Part shown: one piece after another, positions 36,201 through 48,732 of the stretch
Layout: the number at the start of each line of letters is the position of its first letter
How positions within the stretch are numbered: position 1 is the first letter of the stretch
Assembly: GCF_023053635.1 (NCBI RefSeq)
Contig: NC_086178.1
Span: forward strand, 32,477,226-32,541,225
Direction: 5' to 3'
DNA: 64,000 nt
From: Elgaria multicarinata webbii
Taxonomy: Eukaryota > Chordata > Lepidosauria > Squamata > Anguidae
The notes under the pieces: generated by a model
What the model was told of the DNA's origin: nothing
Database searches by the model: none
Seen by the model: only the letters and a program-made list of their open reading frames with translations
Translations under genes and position numbers: made by a program

Positions 36201-39200
36201 ATTCTGTGTCCTGCACTCTGGGATGATCGAGAAGAGATCTTAGCCCTCCTCCGTGTGACAACCTTTTAAGTATTTGTAGATGTTTTGAGGGATTCTCTCC
36301 TCCCCACACGCAACGCAGGAGTTTCTCTCAAGCTTTTCTTACCATTACATCCTGGATGGATCTGTCAGCATTCTAGAATGTCTGACTTTTTCCACGCAGT
36401 TCCTCACCTTATTTTGGAACATTTGCATCACGTGACCATTCTCTGACCTTACTCATGCTCACTTCAAGGCACTGAAGCTAGAGCTGAGACACTTATTTGT
36501 TCTTTAGACATTCAGGGATGGAACCTATGCTTTTGCATGGACTTCACCATAAAGAAAAGGGATGAGCAATTTCCAGGGCCCACATCCCTGTCCTCCACTG
36601 CTGTCCCATTGAATTTGCTGGAAAAATTCAGCAGTGTGGCAGCCAAATTGCACTCCTGGGAGCACAATTTTGCTTAAAAACGAAGTGTGCACACAGTCTG
36701 TGCACCTTGTTTACTTCAAAATCACTGCTTTTTCTCAGCCACCGATAAAAAAGAGGAATATGAGTTAAGTAAGAGAAGCTTTCTTCATACATCTGCTCTG
36801 GACCTAGGCTGGAAGAAAGTGACTGAGGGTTGCTTCTCCTCTTAGAGGGTATTTTAATCAATTTGCATATTCCTGCCTACTCAGAAGTAAGTCTTATTTA
36901 GTTCAATGGAGCTTAGTCCCAGGTATCTGCATATAGGACTTTGCCCTGATACTGTTCTTTATTGTATTTTTCCCTTCATGACCTTCTTGTCAAATGACAG
37001 TGATTGCTGGTTTTCTTCCCTTCTTCACAAATAGTCCATTGGTTGATATTCCTGGGTTGGAGTGGGAGAGAATCGTAAGAACCTAAGAAGAGCTATGCTG
37101 GATCAGACCAAGGGTCCATCTAGTCCAGCACTCTGTTCACACAGTGGCCAACCAGCTGTCAACCAGGGACCAACAAAGTGGTGACAATCAAAGTGGTGAT
37201 TAATGCACACAGGCTTACTGCCTCAGACACAGGAGGTTGCACATAACCTTTAGTGCTAGTAGCCATTCACAGCCTTCTTCTGCTCCAGGAATTCATCCAA
37301 CCCCCTTTTAAAGCCATCCAAATTGGTGGCTATCACCACATCTTGTAGTAGTGAATTCCCTAGTTTAGCTATGCGCTGTGTGTCTCCCTATACACATTCT
37401 CCACACCCTTACATAATTTTGTACACCTTTATCAGGTCTCCCCTTAGCCTCCTTTTCATCATAGATCTGGAGTTCTGTCCTTAAAAATATTATTGCCTCA
37501 TAATAAAAAGACATTATTGTTTTCATTCTAATTGCACTGAAACTAGTTCTGTAGGCCCAATAGTGTTTTAGACTTGTTTTATTTCTCAAAGAACCTTATT
37601 TCCTCCAGACCCTATACTCCCGTATCAAGACTCTTTTGTCTAGAATGTGGGGAAATATATCACATTGCTGCTATTCTGCATATTTCTGTGATCATGAGGT
37701 AAATTTTTGCAACTAAAGAGCCTCTATTTAAATCAAGCTCATACTCAGCATGTAACTTCCCACTACTTAAAACAAAACCTCTGAGAAATGTTTAAATATT
37801 CTTATTAAGTCAGTAATTATAATGTTTTAATGAAGATCCATAAATATTGTGGTACTAATAGTGGCATTTACAAAACAATCATTTTATATAGACAGAGGTA
37901 AGTTATATTGTTCATCAGATTCATTTTTCTTTTCCAACATGCTATACCCCAGTCCATAGAATCACTGGGATTCCCCCCCACCCCATGTAACCTACACAGG
38001 GTTATAAAACTAATTAGCAGTTTTCCATAATACATGAGACTGTTCATAGCCCATGTACAAATATAGTGTTAATAACAAAGTGCTCATAAAACTATTCGAT
38101 ATTCTTAAAAGATAGGAAATACTAAATACTTCAAATGCTGTTAGGGAAATCTCAATGCTCCATTAATATTGTGAAATGCACTACGGTTATTCAAATACAG
38201 TCCTTACATATTGAAACACTTGCAACATCTATAATAAAATGTCTGTGCTGACAAGTATTAATTAAAAGGAAAATGTGGAAACATAGTTCAACAGGATGCA
38301 AATTAAATGTATTTGTGTAACAACTGTATTACTGATTAAAGATTGCAGCAAAACGTTTACTAGCAAGCTATCCACTAGGGGGAGACTTTATGTAAGTATT
38401 ATACAATGCAAACTGCCAGGATTATAAAGACTATTCTTTCTACTATAATGAAAATATTGAAGAGCATCATGTATCCTAAATCCAGGCAAAACAAGTTGCA
38501 TTATACTGAAAACAATGCCTGTTACTTAACCTAGAATTCACTATATTAGTACATCTCATTTGCATAGTTTCTAATAGCCACTTTACTCTGCCTGGCTATA
38601 TACCACAGCTAGATATAAATACAAGGTCCTCTTATCTAATCATTTTTAATATGTACTGATAATGAGTTCTTACATCAACCCCACCTTTGCTCTTCAAGCA
38701 CCCAAAAATAGATGGGCAGAGATGGGGCAAGCTATTTAGTTTGCTGCTTCTCCATACTGTTCAACAATACAGAGACCCAGAGCAAGGTCTATTATTAACA
38801 TGTCTTCTTACCAAAGGTTGCTGAGGCTGCATTGCTTGGAGATTAAGAGCCTGCTGCTGTCCTTGCTGCTGCTGCAACTGAGAAAATATCGCCAAAGTAA
38901 TTATAATACAAGCTACAATACTGTTATACAAAGGGCGGATAGCAACAATGAAGTTGTCTTTAAAATAGGGGTACAAAACAGCAGGGGGCAATGGGGTTAA
39001 AGCTCACTGCTTCACTCTGCTTTTGTCACCCACTACTTCACTCTGTCGTTGTTCTATACGACAACTAGAGATGGAAATGCAAAGTCATCTTACCTAATCA
39101 TTTTTAATACTTGCTTAGAATGGCTTTTTACAACAACAACACTTTCATTCAAGGATGGGGGCAGGGTATTTAGCTAACTGCTTCTCCATATTGTTCAACA

Positions 39201-39500
39201 ATACAGAGCCCTGGAACAAGGTCTCCTATTATTAGGGTGCCAATCCGGATCAGGGACCCTGCTCTGGCAGTTTGTAAAGAACGAAACAAAAGGAGGAGGA
39301 AGAGCGGCAGACGCTGCTGCCTGCTTGCTAACCGGCTCTCTGCCTGCCAAGCAAGCAAATGGTAGCAATGATGAGAAAGAGGCTGAGGAGCAACAGCAGC
39401 TGGTGAAAAATGGCAGTAAGAAGGTAGACGACCAGAGGGAGGGGCCCACTGAGGGTGTCTTGCCCAAAGAGCTTCAAACATACATACAATATGTATGCAT

Positions 39501-39544
<44 letters not shown>

Positions 39545-42500
39545 GCCATGGCTAGACAAGGGGGTAGTAGGGCGACGATCTCGAGATTTTATGATTGCAA
39601 GATCGTTACCCTGGTCTACACATGGTGCACGACATCGTGGTTGCCATTTTGGTTTGTTTTTTTAAAAAGGGAAATGAGTGCAGGAGCACTCAAACGCCAG
39701 GAAAGTTGTGGGTTTTTTTAAAAAAGAACCCCTCGCCCTCCCCCCACCCCACCCCACCCCCGATGGGCCTAGATCCCGGATCCTCATAGTTACTCGTAAG
39801 GAGCAGGGACAACCTGCGACACCCACCCACATAATCCATTGTCTCGGGATCATCCCGAGACCATGGAAGAAGCGGGATCAAAAGGTAGGATGACATCCCA
39901 GGCCAAGGGAGGGATCATCCCTCCCTGCTCCCGGGATCCCCAGTGCATCATGTGGACACACAGGGATGATCCCAGGACGATAGGCCTGGTCTAGCCATGG
40001 CCACAGACAGACAATCCATTAAATGACACAGTTCCCAAACCTGAAGGAGTCTCTGTTGTCGAATTTGTTGTTGTCTCTGTCTCATCTGTTCCTGAGGCAT
40101 CTGAACTGAGTTAAGGTTTGGGTGTGAAGCTGTGGCTGGCATAGCATCAAGCGCCCCTCCAACTAAGGGATTCTGCTGCAAAGGCTGGTGACTCAATCTG
40201 AAGGGAAACAATTAATATACGTAATTTACAACTGTGAAAACAAAAATGCAAAATCTCTAAGCTCAATTTAACAAAATACAAAATCTCTTAGGTTTAATTT
40301 TCTAGACTTGCATATTAAAATCTCGGTAGGGTATCAGCATCTGAATTTGGTGAACGTTGTTGAAAATAATAAAGAGAGGTAAAATGAACAAATTCAAAGT
40401 AAAACTTATCATCTGAGCTAAAGTATGTAAGCATACTTTAATCTATGTGTTTCTATGATTGTTTTTATTTTAATTTTGGTTTGATTATTGTTAGCCACCT
40501 TGACTGCCATACTTGCTATTCTAAGCTGTTGCAACTGCCTAGGATAACTAACATTTATTGCATATGTGTATACAAGTAGCAATTAGGAAATGAAACTCAG
40601 CGTCAAGGAACTACCATAGTTGCTTTATAATTTGCAAGGACAACCAAGAAATTGGTTTGATTTTATAGTTGTTGTTTCTTAAAAAAAAGAATGCCAAGTT
40701 GAAAATAGCAGTATTAGTATAAGATCTATCCATCAGAAGATCGAAGTCACTTAGCATAAATCAAAAGGAAGAAAATTGGACAATAATTTGATTTGCAACC
40801 GGGGTAAAATATATTATGATTAACTTGAAGGATACACGTCATCCTTTCTACAATTATGTCATCCTCCTAATCCATTTAGGGACTACAGGGCTTCTCTGCA
40901 CGAGGCTAAAATCTCACACCCTTACCAGGGCTTCTGCTTAATTCCTTGTGGCATTAAGACTGGCTCCTTCCCCCCCCCTTTTTTTTTTTTCTGGAGGTTT
41001 TCTTTGTGGGCAAGTTTGATATGTTTCATTATACAATCACTAGATGGTGCTGTGGTAGAGCTGTGATATAGTGAAATTCCAGAAATTTATCGCACTTCAA
41101 AGCATGATTATTCTCTTATTGCATTTTCCCCAATGAGAACAAAGCTGCTATAATGGTCAGAAAGCCCAGGAGGGGCCCCGGGGGTTGACAGTATTGTGTA
41201 AAGGACCACAAAAAACTGTGAGTGTCCAATCATGAGTGCACAATAAAAAGCCTCATGTAAAGAAGCCCTAAGGCTTTCTGCATGCATATCCTTGACTGGA
41301 TAAGGAACTGTATGCCCAAACAAGTCCTCCACACGAAGTTCCCCCTTCCCAGTGCAACAGCTGAGGTTGTCCACATGGGCTCTTTCATAAAAACAAAAAT
41401 GGAAACTGTGCCTATTGGCTACCTGAGAGAAGGAATGCTGTCACCCCATATTCTCCCTTACCCACCAAAGAATTGGCAGTATTTTAGTGTTTTGTAAAAG
41501 GACTCCATGCAAGTTTTATTCAAAGCGGGATGATGTCTGAATGTAATTATGAAGCAGAAGAGATTGCACGCTTTGTGTGTGTAGATCAGGTTCAACCATC
41601 CACCTATGATAAATTCTTCTACAATTGCTTCAGTAAGTATGGTTAGGATGTATTTTTCAAAGTAGTCAAATGGACTAATACCTAAAATCATCAGATGTTT
41701 CAGTTCTTAAATAATACTAACAACTTTAAACATTTGACCATTTTCAGATAAAGATAGGAGGAATATTCAACACCATCTATGTTTTCACCCTTGCAACCAT
41801 GCTGTAAATCATGTCATCATTGTTAGACATTAATTCATAGGCTTAGTCTAGGCATTTTGATACTTGCCTAAAAAACAAACTATTTTCATCAACACAGAAA
41901 TGAAACATCTGTAGCAACAAGATAGCCAAAGTTCCCACATCTGGCCCCAATGGCTCAGGGATGTTTTCAAGGAAAGTTTATACACAGGCTTTTAATAGTT
42001 ATGAAAATTTTATAAAGATGCTCTGTGAAGTTAGGAATTTTGAAAATTTTGTTTACAGAGGACACAAATATATACTCCCTTTATATGAACCATATGGATT
42101 CTATGGGATAATTCAATTAACAAATTTCACTAACAGACGTTCTCTTATATAATATATACAGCACAATCAGCTAACATCTCTCTCATGCACACACATGTAA
42201 ACACACTCATATACATACATATTAAATGGCTTGGAAGTTACACAACAGTAATTTTTAGTAAATTGTGCCCTAGAGTACAAGTTTTGGGCTGAAACTGATG
42301 AATAATTGTGATACGTATGGATTTTTAAAATCATTCAGCACTGGCCTAATTCCTTGCAGTTTCAGCAAGAAAGCGAAAGTCTAATTGAGAATAAGGACCT
42401 AGGCAATGCGTTAGAAACAGTCAAGACAGATATAAGACAATTAATGTAGCAATACCTGTTGACAACACAATTATGGCTATATGTTATTCAGAGCCAATTA

Positions 42501-45500
42501 GGACCTGGGAGGTTAAGAGTTACAGTATAGAAAGTTGATAGCCTGTTTGGCCATCCAGACTGGTCATCTGCCTATACCCCGTTCCTTTATATCCAAAGAA
42601 CTTGGTTGTAGTCTCATGCAGACCAGCATTCCTGAGAAACCCATATTTTATCATTCTTTCAAAGGGGTACATAAAATCAAAATAGCAAAGTGCCTGAACT
42701 ACAAGTGTGGCTAATACCTTACCGTTGATTGCCTGTTAAAGGTTGAAGGTAGGCGGCTGCTTGCTGATGAATGTACCCACTGGGTTGCTGTTGCATCTGC
42801 CTTAGCCTTTCCATTAGAGCTGAGTTTGAATGAGCTGCTTGATATGCCCGGGGGTTGTAGGTAGGTGAAAGGACTATACCCCCAGCCTGCTGTGACTGCA
42901 ATGACATCTGAGTGCCATACATTGTATAGCCGTGAGGAATGGTCTGTTTGGAAAATAATCCAAGACATGTTGTTTTAATTTCTATGCTTTTAAAGAAAAA
43001 TCATCATTACCTTGGTTTAAAAAAAATAATATGAAAAAAGCAAACATGACAAAAGGGATGTGCTATAATTTTCAGCTGTACTGTTATTTGAAATAGTGAC
43101 CAAATGCCCGTGTTTTAATTGTATACCTTTTCTTTGTTAGGTTTAAATGGCATCCATAGACAAGTTTGTAGATTTCATGTCAATTATACTTTTCCCCCCA
43201 GGAAAGTTAAGAAGACTGGGAAATACAGGGGGGAAATGAAACTTACGAAGATACCGGTCATTTTAAAGTCCCTCTTAAAAGTTTAGACCACATCTCAGTG
43301 TAAGGCACAGGCTAGGCTTTAGCTCAGACCTCCACCATCACCTTTCCCAATCCCAGATGGACCAGTCTTTAAGAGGAACTCTGTACCTGTGCCTGCTGTA
43401 TCCCTGGATATTGTGGAAGTTGAGAAGAAGGCCGAACTTGATGAGTAAAAATAGCAGCCTGATCAATTGTCGGACCCTGTAAAAACGGTTTACAAATAAG
43501 AACGGATTTCACTTATTGCAGATTAAAAGTTTACAAGTTTGGTGAGACATGTTTAAATAGTTCAGGCAATCCAGATTTTGCAACAGAAATCGGGATGTTT
43601 TCATTTATTTATTTATTTTGTGGGAGAATTACAATGGTATGTCTTGCAGAGTTAAGTTAAGTATGCAAAAGCATAAACTGTATTCTGTTCAAATCAGGGT
43701 TACATTCCTAAACAGTATTTCTTCATACAGGTAGTTCCTCAGATCCTTTCTGGTTTCTACCCAGTTACTGGGATGCTTCCATACCTGACCTTTCCCCTAC
43801 AATCCTTAACCATTACCGCAAGGGATATTCAGGTGGACCACAGCTCTAATGCAGTGCTGAAGGTGGCAGGTTTCCAGATGCTAGCCTGGTACAAGCACAT
43901 TGCATGGGAGGGAGGAAAAGAAGAGCCGTGTTGTGCTTGCCACTCCTGCTTCTTAAGACTCATAAGAACATAAGAAGAGCCCTGCTGGTTCAGACCAAAG
44001 GCTATTTAATCTTAGTCCAGCATTTTATTCTGACACTAGCCAACTACATGTCTATGGGAAGCCCACAAGCAGCACATACATTTAATCTGCGATTTCAGTC
44101 TATGCCGTCCAACTTTAGAGAAGGAAGACATAAAAAATATTCCAACAAAACAGAGACTATGTATTTGCGGTGACCAGGTGGTGGAGGACACAGCCCACTA
44201 CGTCCTACACTGCAGATTATATGAGACCCCCAGGAATAGATATCTAGTATCTGGACCAAATGGCCCACAGCACAGACAGGGACAAAATTGTCCATCTTTT
44301 CACAATGAACTCTATACCGTTGAATCTAGCCTACTTTGCAGTGAATGCAGCAAAAAATAGGAAAGCCTTTTTGAACAAGGACGTACTTTAAGATCTATGA
44401 TTATTCAAATGGTGTCATACGTGGAATAATACTACGTAACACAATGTAATATATGTATTGATGTATTAGCTGTATCTGATTTTATATTTGACTTGTAACT
44501 GGCTAAAACCCATTCAGGGTTGCCATAATAATAAATGATTTTTTTAAAAAAATACATTCAAATAAGTTTCATCCACTTCACTGCCATGACCAAGTGGCAG
44601 CAGTAGCAAATGTAGGTGCATCCTTAAAAGGAACCTATATTGTCCTGTACCAAATATTAGGTGCAAGCCAATGGCTTCCCCAATAGACTTAAGAACATAA
44701 GAAGAGTCATGTTGGATTAGACCAAAGGCCCATCTAGTTCAACACTCTGTTTACACTGTGACCAACCAGCTGTCGACCAGGAACCCCTAAGCAGGACACA
44801 GGTACAAGAATATCTACTGCCCATGTTCCCCAGCAACTGCTATATAGACTTCTGAACTAGAAGTGAGTATATTCAACATTTATTTTTAGGAAAAGCCTAA
44901 CTGCAGCAGATCATATTTTAAGACTCAAATCCTACCATGCCATTGTTGGTCCACCAGTGCTCCTACCACTTTTACACTTATCCTGAATAGACCACCTGTC
45001 CTTACAACAAGCAGCACATCCACTCTCCCACTTAGGCACGAACACAGTCTTTGCTTGGAAAAGCATTAAGCCACAGAATGCACATGCCACACCGTCTTGT
45101 TGGGTTGCACCTTCACTGGGTGCTCCATCCATATGTGCTTGGCAGCCAGGCATGTGGCAACAATGAAGGACACATCAGTTTACTCCTCCCAGTCTGCACT
45201 CTGATAACACACTCCCATTCAAGCCCATGCCACCAATGTGTCCACACATAAAACCCTGAAATAAACTATATGTTTGTCAACTGATTCTGCAGGGAAACAG
45301 GAAGCTATGGCTGTTTCCAAATCTATGTACAAGTAGGTTCTTAGAACTGTCCTCCTTCTTTCAACTGTTTACAGGAAAAATAGCTCATTCTAGTATCTAG
45401 TATCCTCCCCGATTAACTTCAGAGTACTCACATTCATTTTTTTTAAAAAAAAATCAAAATTAGCCAATACTTAATCTCATGGAGATAATTACACAGAAGG

Positions 45501-48500
45501 CAGGAACAACCCACATTTACTTTGATTAATAATCTCAATGCACAAACATTTATGAACAATAAAGGATTACAAGACCCAGCAGGAAAGATTTTATAAGTCA
45601 TTAAAAAAAGAAAGGGACTTATTAAAGTTTGTGACCTAATTTTTTTAAAAAACCAAGAATCAAGACCAAGGGTGAGACAAAAAGTACAGAAATAAATAAA
45701 AACAGCTAATAAAAAATACAGCTTACAGTAGTATTTCAAGGTTTTATAATGTGAATCCCTTGTAAAGAACATACTCTACCTGCAGGGCCTCCAATCTAAA
45801 CCATCTATTTGGTCGGTATGTGGGCATTCTTGCATGCACCATGTCCCTGCTGCTCTGTGGATCAAGGTGATTAGATATTAAATATTATTTTGACAAAGGT
45901 GCTATTCCTTGCTCCCATTCTCTTGTCCAGGTGCTTTACAGAGTGACTTGAGAGACAGGAATCAGATCCTTCCTTTGCCATTTTCCCGATCCAAATCACC
46001 TCCCCAGAAATGCTATCTGCCCCACAGGGCAAATATCCATATGGGAAGTTGTAGGTTTTGTCAGCTTGGATGTGTGTGTGGGTTAATTTCAAAGTCAATA
46101 CGTGGTGAGTCACAACACAGTCAAACCCTCACGTGAAAATGAAATGTGCTCACCACAAGAAAGATGTTCCCAGAGACTGTTAAGACTGGAGACTTAAAGT
46201 CTGAGTCTGGACATCTTTCAGAAGCATTTTAAGATTTAGATTCCATCAGGCTTACGGTAGCCATAGTGAAGCCATTTGGAAGGGGCATGTTTGGTCAGAT
46301 CATGTTCTATTGAGGTTCAGACTTCTGGCTCCTTTTCCCCTCTGCAAGGGTGGGAGACCTATTAAAATAGACCACTCTTGGAGAATGATGAAACCTGTTG
46401 TATTCCTGAGGGCTCTGGGGGATTTTCCTGCTGATATGAATGGCACTAAGCTAGCTTACTCCTCTCAGCTGCAGTAGAGGATCCTGTCCCCTTGCCGGTC
46501 AACTGCCAGCTTCTGTATGTAGAATGGGAGGGGGGGTCAACCTTTGGAACATAAGGAGAGTCATGCTGGATTGGACCAAGGGTCCATCTAGTCCAGCATT
46601 TTGTTCATGCACAAGCAGGACATGGTACAACAGCACTCTTCCACCCATGTTCCCCAGCAACTGGTGTATATACGCTTACTACCTCTGATACTTGGATGGC
46701 ATACAGCCATCAGGACTAGTAGCCACTGACAGCCCTCTCCTCCAGGAATCTATCCAACCCCCTTTCAAAGCCATCCAAATTGGTGGTCATCACTACCATT
46801 GTGGAATTTGCTACCACAAGATGTAGCAATGCTCACCAATTTAGATGGTTCTAAAAGGGGGCAGGACAAATTCCTGGATGAGAAGGCTATAGATGGCTAC
46901 TAGTCCTGATCGCTGTGTGCTACCTCCAGTTACAGAGGCAGTATGCCTATGTACAACAGTTGCTGGGGAACATGGGTGGGAGGGTGTTGTTGCACTCATG
47001 TTGTTTGTGGTTTCCCATGCGCAGCTAGTAGGTCACTGTGTGAACAGAGTGCTGGACTAGATGGACTCTTGCTCTGATCCAGCATGGCTCCTCTTATGTT
47101 CTTATATTCTTAAAAGCTCCTTGGATTGGACCAAAGGCTCCTCTAGTCTAGGAGTGGGAAACATGTGGCCCTCCAGATGTTGTTGGAATACAACTCCCAT
47201 CAGGTCTAGCCAATGGAGAGAACTAACAATGAACTAACCAACAACATCTGGAGGGCCACACATTTCCCCATCCCTGATCTAGTCATTCTGTTTCCAATAC
47301 TACCCAGCTAGGTGATTCTAGATTAGGGATGTTCAGATTTTATAAAATCTATTCCGTCTCCATTTCATGAATTGTCAGGGGCCTTTCGTTCCCTCATTTG
47401 CTCATTGGCGGAATCAATTTTTTTCCCAGTTTCCCAAATGGGCCACCTTGTGAACAGAATTCTGGACTAGATGGAGCCTTGGTCTGATCCTGCATGGCTC
47501 TTCCTGTGTTCTTCTGTTCTTCTGTTGTCCTTGGGCTGGCCCTGGTGCGGCCTATGTAGACCAAGCCAAATATGGGCTCTGCCCCTGTTTCCTTTGCCTT
47601 GTAATCCTAAATGAGTAGAAGCAGAATTAAATCCGTACACACACAAAATGTAAGACAGAGCTGCTGGAAAGGCCTTGCCTGGGCTTGCTGCCTTAGAAGC
47701 CGCTGCTGTTGCTGCTGTTGCTGGAGCAGCTTCATCTGGAGCAGCTGTTGTTGCTGCTGCTGCTGCTGCGAGGTAATTGCATGAATAGTTGGTGGCTGCA
47801 TCATGGTGCCGGAGCGCCTCTGCAGCATGTTAGACAGCACTTGCTTAGTGTTGTTTGGGATAAAGGAGCCTGTAGGATCCAATCTGGAGCCACCTATGAA
47901 TACAACATATGAAACACTTTCTCAGGCTTTTGAAGAAAACTATCTTGCGAGATCAGGGGTGCCGAATCTCTTTCAGCCCAAGAGTGAAATTCTATTTTGG
48001 AGAAGATTCCAGGAACCACATTCCAGTAGTGGGCGGGGCCAAAGGCAAAAAAAGGGGCAGGGCCAAAGCCCAGTTTATTTTAGCTTAAAACTCTTCCTGT
48101 TGGTAACTAAGACTTAGGTGAGGCTTTTTAGACTCTTGCAATGGGGGAAAGCTGCACAAAAGCCGGGAAATCACTGAACAATTGTCAGTTGGGGGAAAGA
48201 GGGGTCACACCAGGGGAAGGGGGCATGGTCAACTGGGCTTGAGGTTCTGTACCCCTGGGCTAGATTTTCCTCAGTGTCGATACACACCAAGTAAGCAATT
48301 CCTTCAAGGAAAGCAATTGACATGCTTAAGTAATGTTCAGCAAATCAATATACAGCAAGAAGAATATTCCTAAATAATGGTCAGATTAAAAAGAGAGTCC
48401 AATATGAAATGGAGAATTCATCTACTCATATTTCTAAATAATAGAATTCTATTTTTTATAGTCAATGAGTTTTAAAATGTTTTTATACTACCCTTCCTGC

Positions 48501-48694
48501 AAGGAGCTCAGGGCAATGTGTGTGGTTCTCCTCCAGTACATTTTATTTTTTGCAACAATCATGGAAGGAAAGTTATGCTGAAAGATAATGTTTGTCCCAA
48601 GATCACCCCATGAACTTCATGGGTCACTCCAGTCCCACCATACCAACACTCTAACCATTATACCACACTGCCTTGATACTTAGCCATAGTCATG

Positions 48695-48732
<38 letters not shown>

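Larger units (their letters stand above)
28418..38811 (-). other. MED12L intron, about 10.4 kb
   Basis: No gene. Contains a (GTA)n(ATA)n microsatellite at 30184-30254, a CR1-like LINE at 31530-32715 carrying a solo LTR (31589-32154), an inverted CR1 at 32828-33160, a LINE tail at 33470-33530, a hAT remnant at 33935-34000, a classical CR1 end at 35942-36300, a small repeat at 36865-36950 and another CR1 at 37078-37462. 28500-30180, 34000-35900 and 37500-38800 show nothing recognised. Confidence 0.8.
43477..47642 (-). other. MED12L intron, about 4.2 kb
   Basis: No gene. Holds CR1 tails at 43960-44080 and 44693-44840, a LINE ORF2 3' fragment at 44081-44540, a head-to-head pair of CR1-like copies at 46545-47110, the composite repeat at 47113-47440 and a CR1 tail at 47439-47527. 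44850-46540 shows nothing recognised. Confidence 0.8.

Noticed and set aside
39170-39559. 129-codon open frame with Cys/Val run
   Set aside because: Reading of the AC microsatellite and neighbouring sequence; no motif.
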